Assembly: GCF_009754945.1 (NCBI RefSeq)
Contig: NZ_WPIN01000004.1
Location: 248,001-312,000 of the forward strand
Origin: Spirosoma arboris
GTDB lineage: Bacteria; Bacteroidota; Bacteroidia; Cytophagales; Spirosomataceae
DNA: 64,000 nt
Reading direction: 5' to 3'
Below the pieces are notes generated by a model. That model saw only the letters and a program-made list of their open reading frames with translations. It did not search any database and had not been told where the DNA came from. The position numbers and the translations under genes are program-made. Every line of letters begins with the position of its first letter. Within the stretch, counting starts at the first letter, position 1. This document shows, piece after piece, positions 8,578 through 16,411 of this stretch.

Positions 8578-10991
8578 TCACTTCGTAAACTCTTCACTGG
8601 GTTCATTAAGGCGGCTTTGATACTTTGGAAACTCACGGTCACCAGAGCAATAACAATGGCTAGGGTGCCTGCCAGGGCAAATACCCACCATTCAATGTCG
8701 ATTTTGTAAGCGAAGTCAGCCAGCCATTTGTCCATCGCCCACCAGGCTATTGGCGAAGCGATCAGGATAGCAGCTAGTACGAGTTTAAGAAAGTCTTTGG
8801 ACAGCATCGCGACAATGCTGGGAACGCTGGCTCCCAATACTTTCCGAACGCCGATTTCTTTAGTCCGCTGCTGAATCGAGACGAGCGCAATGGAGAACAG
8901 ACCCATGCACGACAACAGAATGGCAATGCCAGCTGCCGATGAGAAAATGGTGGCCAGGCGTTGCTCTTTTTTGTACCAGCGTTCGGTGTTTTCGTCCAGG
9001 AACGACCCAATGAACTCCTGCTTTGGAGCAATCGTCTTCCAGGCAGCTTTAATACTTTCCATGGCCCCCGTTAAATTTTGCGGATTCACGCGAACGAGAA
9101 TGTATTGGATGGGTGCATTTGACTGCATTTGGAGCGTAATTGGTTTGGCTTCCTGATGCAGCGAATACAGGTTGAAGTCCGACACGACGCCAACGATTTG
9201 GTACTCTTTGTTATCGGGTTTGATGAACTTGCCAACAGGATTCGCTTCACCCAACGCTTTGGCCATGCTTTGCGTAATCAGTATCGACGAAGTTGAATCG
9301 GTACTGAACGCTGGACTAAAATCGCGACCCTGTATGAGCTTGATGCCCATCGTTTTCAGGTAATCTGTGTCGATACGCAGCCAGTCGCAGGTAATATCAC
9401 GTTTGCCGTACTGGAAACCGAACATCATCCGCGATGAACTACCATCCAGCCCCGCGCCGATGTTAACACCTGTACCCGATATGGCCGCAATGTTTGGCTG
9501 ATTGGCTAGCCGGTCGCGCATCGCTTTCAGCGCTACCGTTCCATTCAATTCGTTGCCCACGGGCACGCTGATTACCTGATCTTTATCCAGACCCATGGGT
9601 TTCTGTTGCAGGTAATTAATCTGCTGACGAACAATCAGGGTACAAACAATGAGCAGGCAGGCAATAGTAAACTGTGTTACAATGAGTGAGTTACGTAGCA
9701 ATCCTGGCCGACTCACTTTTACTTTACCTTTCAGTACTTCTACAGCGTTGAAGCGCGTCACGAACCAGGACGGATACCCTCCGGCCACTAACGTAATGAG
9801 CAGAAATCCCAAACCAGTTATCAACAGGACGCTTGGTTTCAGGAAGTCAGACAGCGTTAAGGAGCTTCTGAACAAACGATTAAATGTAGGTAAGCCCACG
9901 TAAGCCAGTCCTAGCCCGATCAGCAGAGCGCCGAAGCACAGCATCAGTGTTTCGCCCCAGATTTGACCAAACAATTGCACACGTTGCGCACCCAGCGACT
10001 TTCGAACGCCCACTTCCCGCGCCCGCGAGAGTGATTGCGCAATGGTCAGGTTAATGAAATTGATACAGGCAATGGCCAGAATAAACAACCCAACGAGCAA
10101 CAGCGTGTACACATAAGCCCGGCTGATACCACCACCGTGGGTCGTTCCTGTGTCGAAGTGTACATCAAGCATGGGTTGCAGCAGCAGACTTTTCTGAAAG
10201 CCCAACTCGTTCTTTGGATAGCCCTGTTCTTTCTGATCCTTGATTTCCTGGGCGAAATATTTGTCCATGAACGCCTGCGTGCGTCGTTGCAGCGTCTTCG
10301 CATCCGTTCCGGCTTTTACTTTCACATACACATCATGGTTGCCATGATCCCAGCGACTTTTAAATTCCTGATAATCACCAGCGTTTTCGCTACGTATGAG
10401 TGCATCGTACTCTAATGTGGAATTTTTAGGGGCATTGCTAATAACGCCCGTAACCGTAAATCCCTGCCAGGCACCATTTACTCGCAGTTGAAGTGGCTTG
10501 CCAATGGGCTCTTCCTGTCCGAAAATATCCCTGGCCATGTTCTCGCTGATGACAATGTCACTCAGACTGTTCATGGCTGTTTTCGCATTGCCCTTGCTAA
10601 GCGAGAACGTGAACATCTGCAGAAAATCAGCATCGGCCATCCGGACATCTTTGTTGTACGTCTGGTCATTATGCCGGACACTTGCACTCCGGTCGAACCA
10701 GCGCGTTACCCCTTCGATCTCAGGAAATTCAGCTTTGAGCGCGGGTGAAATTGGGTATGGCATAGTAGCCCCTTGATTCGGCGTTCCATCCCGGTTGGTC
10801 GAAAGAAAATTCAGCCGGAAGATTTGGCCGGCACCAGCATGAAAGCTGTCGTACGACAGTTCGAAGGTGGCCGTTAGAAACAATAACACACAGGTGCCAA
10901 ACGCTACCGATAAGCCAACGATGTTGATTAAGGTGTGCGTACGGTTTTTCCAGAGCGTGCGGATGGCGATTTTTATGTAGTTGAGAAGCAT
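8574..10991 (-). CDS. FtsX/MacB-type ABC transporter permease
   Basis: Full-length permease of 805 residues, starting MLLNYIKIAIRTLWKN. It has an N-terminal membrane helix, a MacB-like periplasmic domain (SDIVISENMARDIFG), a first FtsX domain with REVGVRKSLGAQ, a second helix (about 430-450), a second periplasmic domain and a last FtsX domain with KEIGVRKVLGASVPS. The tail is KAALMNPVKSLRSE, with the stop codon provided by the adjoining repeat. It is the first gene of the downstream permease block; the 44 nt upstream lead into the divergent gene at 11036, and no clear minus-strand TAnnTTTG or -24/-12 promoter was seen there. Confidence 0.92.
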   Translation of the reverse strand: MLLNYIKIAIRTLWKNRTHTLINIVGLSVAFGTCVLLFLTATFELSYDSFHAGAGQIFRLNFLSTNRDGTPNQGATMPYPISPALKAEFPEIEGVTRWFDRSASVRHNDQTYNKDVRMADADFLQMFTFSLSKGNAKTAMNSLSDIVISENMARDIFGQEEPIGKPLQLRVNGAWQGFTVTGVISNAPKNSTLEYDALIRSENAGDYQEFKSRWDHGNHDVYVKVKAGTDAKTLQRRTQAFMDKYFAQEIKDQKEQGYPKNELGFQKSLLLQPMLDVHFDTGTTHGGGISRAYVYTLLLVGLFILAIACINFINLTIAQSLSRAREVGVRKSLGAQRVQLFGQIWGETLMLCFGALLIGLGLAYVGLPTFNRLFRSSLTLSDFLKPSVLLITGLGFLLITLVAGGYPSWFVTRFNAVEVLKGKVKVSRPGLLRNSLIVTQFTIACLLIVCTLIVRQQINYLQQKPMGLDKDQVISVPVGNELNGTVALKAMRDRLANQPNIAAISGTGVNIGAGLDGSSSRMMFGFQYGKRDITCDWLRIDTDYLKTMGIKLIQGRDFSPAFSTDSTSSILITQSMAKALGEANPVGKFIKPDNKEYQIVGVVSDFNLYSLHQEAKPITLQMQSNAPIQYILVRVNPQNLTGAMESIKAAWKTIAPKQEFIGSFLDENTERWYKKEQRLATIFSSAAGIAILLSCMGLFSIALVSIQQRTKEIGVRKVLGASVPSIVAMLSKDFLKLVLAAILIASPIAWWAMDKWLADFAYKIDIEWWVFALAGTLAIVIALVTVSFQSIKAALMNPVKSLRSE

Positions 10992-11011
10992 ACGTATTTT
11001 TATTAAATTTG
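10981..11011 (+). promoter_or_regulatory. Bacteroidota-type promoter for the gene at 11036
   Basis: TAAATTTG at 11004-11011 is an exact match to the Bacteroidota -7 consensus TAnnTTTG. A TTG lies at 10981-10983 with 20 nt between, close to the usual 19-nt spacing. The start codon follows 24 nt after the -7 element. The -33 element overlaps the first codons of the divergent permease. Confidence 0.55.
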
Positions 11012-11035
11012 GTCTAAATCATATAAATAATTCAA

Positions 11036-11482
11036 ATGAGTTACATAGGCCCAATTCCTCTCAAGAATTTAGTAATGGAAGATGAAATGGGTGTCAATGC
11101 ACCTGTTATTCATCAAAGCGTTATTGCCCGATTAACTGCCGGACTGTATCCACTTTACCGATCAGGACAGATTTCATTTGAACCACTTCCGGAAACAATG
11201 CTTACGGAAGGATATAGTAGTCCAGTTCCTGATTTACTCCTCTACGACCATCCATCTGAACAGGCAAAAGTTATCGTTGAAGTTTGCCAAAACAATGGTT
11301 TAAAACACGATATCGCTAAAGTCATCCGACTTATCGACGAAAATTTATACGGTATTCTCGAAGGCTTTGTGTTCAATTACAAAACTCAGCAATGGTATCG
11401 TTATCGCTTCGACGATGGCGGACTCATAACGGAATTATCCTACTCCGAAACTCTACAACTGGACTTGAACGCCTTTTTGTGA
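11036..11482 (+). CDS. Uma2-like PD-(D/E)XK nuclease-fold protein
   Basis: A 148-residue protein that resembles the Uma2/DUF820 family. The pattern VPDLLLYD (about 64-71) followed by VIVEVCQ (about 79-85) fits the PD-(D/E)XK core in which Asp and Glu bind metal; the lysine expected after the glutamate is absent (Glu-Val-Cys-Gln), as it often is in Uma2 proteins. The role of the family is not established. The gene is on the plus strand between two minus-strand permease genes, with its own promoter and a hairpin terminator downstream, so it looks like an insertion that divides the permease array. The assignment rests on motif shape only. Confidence 0.55.
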   Translation: MSYIGPIPLKNLVMEDEMGVNAPVIHQSVIARLTAGLYPLYRSGQISFEPLPETMLTEGYSSPVPDLLLYDHPSEQAKVIVEVCQNNGLKHDIAKVIRLIDENLYGILEGFVFNYKTQQWYRYRFDDGGLITELSYSETLQLDLNAFL

Positions 11483-11483
11483 T

Positions 11484-11547
11484 TGTACCCACGGGGTTTA
11501 ACCGTGTTTGAATCAACATACCCATGGGCTAAACCCCGTGGATACAA
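11484..11547. repeat. Dispersed inverted repeat, TTGTACCCACGGG family (copy 1)
   Basis: Imperfect inverted repeat with outer ends TTGTACCCACGGGGTTTA and its near complement (AAACCCCGTGGATACAA). It begins right after the stop codon of the gene at 11036. Two more copies lie at 39554-39616 and 60957-61018. It may act as a transcript-end hairpin between the convergent genes. Confidence 0.8.
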
Positions 11548-11563
11548 ACTACTACAAATGGCT

Positions 11564-11596
11564 TGCTCGCTGATGGCATTAAGCCATCAGCGAGCA
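11564..11596. terminator. Hairpin between convergent genes
   Basis: A perfect 14-bp stem TGCTCGCTGATGGC (11564-11577) and its complement (11583-11596) with a 5-nt loop. It lies between the convergent genes ending at 11482 and 11636. No strong T-run follows on either strand, so it is a possible terminator or RNA stabiliser, not a classical one. Confidence 0.45.
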
Positions 11597-11635
11597 GAGA
11601 AAAAGCAAAAGTTACTTCACACCGTTTAAGATCAT

Positions 11636-14011
11636 TCATTCACTCTTTAAGCTCGTTACCGGATTCACCATTGCGGCTTTAATGCTCTGATAGCTTACTG
11701 TTATAAAGGCAATTGTGATCGCCAGGGCGCCAGCCGCTGCAAAAATCCACCAGGTCAATTTCGTTTGGTAAGCAAATGTCCCTAACCACTCACTGACTGC
11801 CCACCAGGCTAGAGGTGAGGCCAGCACAAGGGCGACGAAAACCAGCTTCAAAAAGTCGGTAGAAAGCAGACCGATAATGTTTCCAATACTGGCTCCCAAT
11901 ACTTTGCGCACGCCGATTTCTTTGGTACGTTGCTCGGCGGTGAAGGCTGCAAGTGCAAATAAGCCCAGACACGAAATCAGAATGGCGAGCACACCGAAGT
12001 AGTTGACGAGCGTACTGACCTGCTGTTCACTTCGGTACATTTTCTCGTACTCTTCATCCATAAAATGGTAACTAAACGGATAGTTCGGGTTAAAATCCTT
12101 TGATAGCTGTTCCAGATCGGCAATGGCTTGCTGAGTTTGTCCGGGACGAGTTTTTACAAGTAGAAAACTTGTATTAGCCGCGTTGAAAATCAGAATTAGC
12201 GGGTTGATTTTCTCATGGAGTGAAGCCAGATGGAAATCTTTCATGAGCCCAACAATCTGACCTTTTCCCATCCAGAATTCTACTTCTTTGCCGACAGGAT
12301 CTTTCATGCCCATCAATTTGGCAGCAGATTCATTGATGATATATCTGGCCGAATCCGCCGGACTATCTGTTCGAAAATCGCGTCCTGACAGCAGTTTGAT
12401 ATTCATGGTTCGGGTAAAATCACTGCCGACCGCCATCACCGAAACCTGGGTACTCAGATTCGGGTCTTTGCCCGGCCATTTCAAATCGCCAGACGTGCTT
12501 TGAATGTTGATGGGCAGGGACATGGTGGTGGTGGCCGACGCAATGGATGGCTTACGCATCACTTCCTGCCGAAAAACGTCCACTTTTTTAGGTTGCGCAA
12601 TTTCTCCTTCCAACGGTACGTACAGCACATCCTCACGGTCGAGACCCAGGTTTTTAGTACGTAAGTAGCTCATCTGTTTACCTACCGCTAACATGCCCAC
12701 AATCAGGAAAATAGATAGCGAAAACTGAAACACAACCAACGTTCGTCGAAACAGGGCTGGGCCAGAACCGAACTGTAGTCGGCCTTTCAGGATTTTAATC
12801 GGTTGGAGCGAGGATAGGAATAAGGCAGGATAACTTCCTGATAAGAAGCCGGTGATTAATACTAAAACCAAAATGATAAGCCAGAGTGTTGGCTCGGCGA
12901 GATTGAGCGTTAGTTGCTTTCCGAAAACCTCGTTGAAGGTGGGCAACACGTACCAAACCAAGCCGAGAGCCAGGACAACGGCTAACAAACTCGTCAGCAT
13001 GGATTCGCTCAAGAACTGGCCAATCAGCGAGGAGCGGAGCGCACCAACCACTTTGCGCACTCCGACTTCTTTCGCCCGATTTGCCGACCGAGCCGTGGCC
13101 AGATTCATGAAATTGATGCACGCAATCAGCAGGATAAACAGGGCGACGATGGAGAAAATACGAACGTATTCAATTCGTCCGCCAACGCTTTTGCCATTCT
13201 TGTAGTCGGAGTACAGATGCATGTCTGTAATCGGCTGAAGAGTTGGTAAGCCCGTCTCGAAATTTTTTCCCGCAAAACGCGGATAAATATCCTTCATAGC
13301 AGCCTCGGCCTGAGCCAGGGTTGTGTTAGGCTTAAGCCGGACATAGGTATTGAAGGAATTGTTACCCCATTTCGTCATCCAGTCCTGCTCCTGCACTTTC
13401 CAGTTGACAAGCCAACCGAATTGAAGCGTCGAGTTAGCCGGTAGATCTTCGATAACGGCACCAACCACGTAGAGTTTGTCATTGTCGAGTTGGAGCGTTT
13501 TGCCTATTGCCAAGCCAGCTGGAAAGTATTTCTCCGCTACTTTTTTTGTAATAACAATCTGGTTCGTTTGAGCCAGAGCCGCTTTCGGATTACCATAAAT
13601 AGCGGGCAGATCGAACACGCCAAAAAAGTCCTCTGTGGCATAATGACCTCGCTCTTTAGCTGCCTTTTCGCCCGTGGTTTGATTGCCGACGGGTTTGATC
13701 AACAGCTCAGGGCCATAGTTAATTTTGGTCACGGCGGCTACTTCGGGAACATCTTTCGCAATGGCTTCCTGCAATGGGCCGGGCGTAACGTAGTTCGTGG
13801 TTGTGTCGCCATTGTATGGGAAGTTTACCCGTACGTACATAATATGGTCAGCATTAGGCAGAAAGCGGTCGTAGCTCAATTCGTCTTTTACCCAAAGACC
13901 AATCAACAAACTACACGCCATACCTAGCGCTAAGCCCAGTACATTGATACCCGAATAGAGTTTGTTCTTCAGCAAACTCCGAACAGCGATTTTAAAATAG
14001 TTTCGGAACAT
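11636..14011 (-). CDS. FtsX/MacB-type ABC transporter permease
   Basis: Full-length permease of 791 residues, starting MFRNYFKIAVRSLLKN. It has a first membrane helix, a MacB-like periplasmic domain, an FtsX domain with KEVGVRKVVGAL, a second half beginning near FRRTLVVFQFSLSIFLIV, and a last FtsX domain with KEIGVRKVLGASIGN. The tail is KAAMVNPVTSLKSE. It is very similar throughout to the neighbour at 14026 (shared stretches include RIFSIVALFILLIACINFMN and LKGRLQFGSGPA), so the two look like a recent tandem duplication. The spacer to the upstream gene is 14 nt. Substrate unknown. Confidence 0.92.
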   Translation of the reverse strand: MFRNYFKIAVRSLLKNKLYSGINVLGLALGMACSLLIGLWVKDELSYDRFLPNADHIMYVRVNFPYNGDTTTNYVTPGPLQEAIAKDVPEVAAVTKINYGPELLIKPVGNQTTGEKAAKERGHYATEDFFGVFDLPAIYGNPKAALAQTNQIVITKKVAEKYFPAGLAIGKTLQLDNDKLYVVGAVIEDLPANSTLQFGWLVNWKVQEQDWMTKWGNNSFNTYVRLKPNTTLAQAEAAMKDIYPRFAGKNFETGLPTLQPITDMHLYSDYKNGKSVGGRIEYVRIFSIVALFILLIACINFMNLATARSANRAKEVGVRKVVGALRSSLIGQFLSESMLTSLLAVVLALGLVWYVLPTFNEVFGKQLTLNLAEPTLWLIILVLVLITGFLSGSYPALFLSSLQPIKILKGRLQFGSGPALFRRTLVVFQFSLSIFLIVGMLAVGKQMSYLRTKNLGLDREDVLYVPLEGEIAQPKKVDVFRQEVMRKPSIASATTTMSLPINIQSTSGDLKWPGKDPNLSTQVSVMAVGSDFTRTMNIKLLSGRDFRTDSPADSARYIINESAAKLMGMKDPVGKEVEFWMGKGQIVGLMKDFHLASLHEKINPLILIFNAANTSFLLVKTRPGQTQQAIADLEQLSKDFNPNYPFSYHFMDEEYEKMYRSEQQVSTLVNYFGVLAILISCLGLFALAAFTAEQRTKEIGVRKVLGASIGNIIGLLSTDFLKLVFVALVLASPLAWWAVSEWLGTFAYQTKLTWWIFAAAGALAITIAFITVSYQSIKAAMVNPVTSLKSE

Positions 14012-14025
14012 AAGGTTGAGGGTAA

Positions 14026-16398
14026 TTATTCAGAACGTAAACTGGTCACTGGGTTCATCAGGGCTGCTTTTATGCTCTGATAGCTAACGGTCAGGAAGGC
14101 AATGCCTAACGACAGTACTCCTGCCAGACCGAAGATCCACCAGGCTAATTCGGTCTGGTAGGCGAACGTACTTAACCATGTATGGACAGCCCACCACGCT
14201 AATGGAGACGCTAATACTAAGGCAATTAGCACCAACCGTAGGAAATCGGTTGATAACAAAGTGACAATACTGGCGACCGATGCGCCCAGTACTTTACGCA
14301 CGCCGATTTCTTTGGTACGTTGTTCGGCAGTGAAGGCTGCCAACGCAAACAAGCCCAGACATGAAATCAGAATGGCCAGCATGCCAAAATAGTTGACGAG
14401 CGTGCTGATTTGCTGTTCGGTTTTGTACAGCTTCTCGTACGCTTCGTCCATAAAATGATAGGTGAACGGGTAGGTCGGATTAAACTGTTTACTAAGCTGT
14501 TCAAGATCAGTAATTGCCTGCTGAGTTTTTCCTTCGTGGGTTTTTACGAGTAAATAAGTCGTGTTTGTTGGGTTATAAACCACCACTAATGGGGTAATAG
14601 CCTGGTGCAGTGAGCTCAGGTGAAAATCTTTCATCAACCCAACTACCTGGCCTTTGCCTCGCCAAAATGTAATGTCCTTGCCAACAGGCTCTTTTATGCC
14701 CATCAGGTTTGCCGCAGCTTCATTGATCAGGTAATTTGATGAGTCGGCTAAGCTGCCCGCCCGGAAATCCCGTCCATCAAGAAGCTTGATGTTCATAGTC
14801 TTAATAAAATCACCACCTACAGTCATGGCTGATACGCTGACTATGCGCTTCGGATCTTTGCCCGGCCAGTTCAGATCAGTCGAGGTACTGTGCACATTGA
14901 TGGGCAACCGATTCGTTATCGTGGCTGATGCAACGGATGGATTGCGTAGAGCCGCCTGCCGGTACGTTTCTGTTTTCTCTGAGCGGGCAAGATCTCCTTC
15001 CAAGGGGATATACACGACATTTTCCCGATCAAGACCGAGGTTTTTGGTACGTAGGTAGCCCATCTGTTTGCCGACCACCAACATACCCACAATCAGGAAA
15101 ATTGATAGCGAAAACTGAAACACAACCAATGTCCGTCGGAAAAATGCTGGGCCAGAACCGAACTGCAAGCGCCCTTTTAGGATTTTAATCGGTTGAAGCG
15201 CGGACAAAAACAGAGCCGGATAGCTTCCTGACAAGAAGCCAGTAATCAGGACTAGCCCTGTAATGATCAACCAAAGCGTTGCGTTCGTTAAGTCGAGCGC
15301 CAACTGCTTATCGAACAAGGTGTTAAAGGTTGGCAGGATGGCATGGACAAAACTTAGTGCCAGCACGACGGCCAATAAACTCGTAAGGATCGACTCACTC
15401 AAAAACTGCCCAACCAGCGACGAACGGAGTGCGCCAACCACTTTCCGAATGCCCACTTCCTTTGCCCGAACCGACGAACGGGCGGTAGCTAAGTTCATGA
15501 AGTTGATGCAGGCAATCAGCAGAATGAAGAGAGCAACAATGGAGAATATCCGAACGTACTCAATCTGACCACCAACGACCTTCCCGTTTTTGTACTCCGA
15601 ATAAAGGTGCATGTCCGCCATTGGATGCAGAATGGGAGCCTCATGGTTATTGAACTTGGCGTAGCGGGGATAAATGCCTTTCAGAAGTGCTTCGGTATGG
15701 GCAACTGTCGTGCCTGACTTCAAACGAGCATAGATGAGCACGGAGTTTGTACCCCATTCGCGCATCCACGGCTCTTCGTAACTTTTAAAATTGACCAACC
15801 AATCGAATTGAAGCGTCGAGTTACCGGGTAAATTCTCCAATACAGCTCCAACGGTATAATTTTTTTGATTGTCAAGTTGAAGTGTCTTGCCTAAGGCGAC
15901 TTCGTTTGGAAAATAGTTCTCGGCCAATCGGCGCGAGATGATAATCTGGTTGAGTTGAGCTAACGCGACTTTCGGATTGCCGTAAAGCGCGGGTAATTCA
16001 AAGACATCAAAGAAATTAGCCGATGCATATTGACCAATCTCTTTCGTCGATTTCTCATCCTTGGAGCCACTAATTGCTTTGACCAGCGTTGGTTCGCCCG
16101 ACGTTGTTTTGGTTACTGCCGCTATGCCGGGAATATCTTGAGCAATGGCTTCCTGCAACGGACCGGGTGTGTACATCGCCGTTTCGACAGGCCCGCCATT
16201 GAAGGCGTAATTGACCCGTACGTTATACACGTTTTCTACACCGGGCAGAAAACGGTCATAACTCAGTTCATCATGCACCCACAAGCCCACAAGTAACGCA
16301 CACGCCATGCCCAGCGCCAACCCAAAGACATTGATAGACGAATAGAACTTGTTTTTCAACAAACTCCGAATGGCGATTTTGGCGTAGTTGCGTAGCAT
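14026..16398 (-). CDS. FtsX/MacB-type ABC transporter permease
   Basis: Full-length permease of 790 residues, starting MLRNYAKIAIRSLLKN. The domain order is as in the other members, with KEVGIRKVVGAL in the first FtsX domain and KEIGVRKVLGASVAS in the second. The tail is KAALMNPVTSLRSE. It is the closest paralogue of the permease at 11636; the differences are concentrated in the two periplasmic domains, the parts likely to contact substrate or partner proteins. The spacer to the upstream permease is 13 nt, supporting co-transcription. Confidence 0.92.
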   Translation of the reverse strand: MLRNYAKIAIRSLLKNKFYSSINVFGLALGMACALLVGLWVHDELSYDRFLPGVENVYNVRVNYAFNGGPVETAMYTPGPLQEAIAQDIPGIAAVTKTTSGEPTLVKAISGSKDEKSTKEIGQYASANFFDVFELPALYGNPKVALAQLNQIIISRRLAENYFPNEVALGKTLQLDNQKNYTVGAVLENLPGNSTLQFDWLVNFKSYEEPWMREWGTNSVLIYARLKSGTTVAHTEALLKGIYPRYAKFNNHEAPILHPMADMHLYSEYKNGKVVGGQIEYVRIFSIVALFILLIACINFMNLATARSSVRAKEVGIRKVVGALRSSLVGQFLSESILTSLLAVVLALSFVHAILPTFNTLFDKQLALDLTNATLWLIITGLVLITGFLSGSYPALFLSALQPIKILKGRLQFGSGPAFFRRTLVVFQFSLSIFLIVGMLVVGKQMGYLRTKNLGLDRENVVYIPLEGDLARSEKTETYRQAALRNPSVASATITNRLPINVHSTSTDLNWPGKDPKRIVSVSAMTVGGDFIKTMNIKLLDGRDFRAGSLADSSNYLINEAAANLMGIKEPVGKDITFWRGKGQVVGLMKDFHLSSLHQAITPLVVVYNPTNTTYLLVKTHEGKTQQAITDLEQLSKQFNPTYPFTYHFMDEAYEKLYKTEQQISTLVNYFGMLAILISCLGLFALAAFTAEQRTKEIGVRKVLGASVASIVTLLSTDFLRLVLIALVLASPLAWWAVHTWLSTFAYQTELAWWIFGLAGVLSLGIAFLTVSYQSIKAALMNPVTSLRSE

Positions 16399-16411
16399 AA
16401 GGTTGAGGGTG

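Noticed and set aside
13490..13927. 145-codon plus-strand frame inside a permease gene
   Set aside because: Shadow frame opposite the conserved MacB-like domain; similar shadows occur in most of the long genes here.
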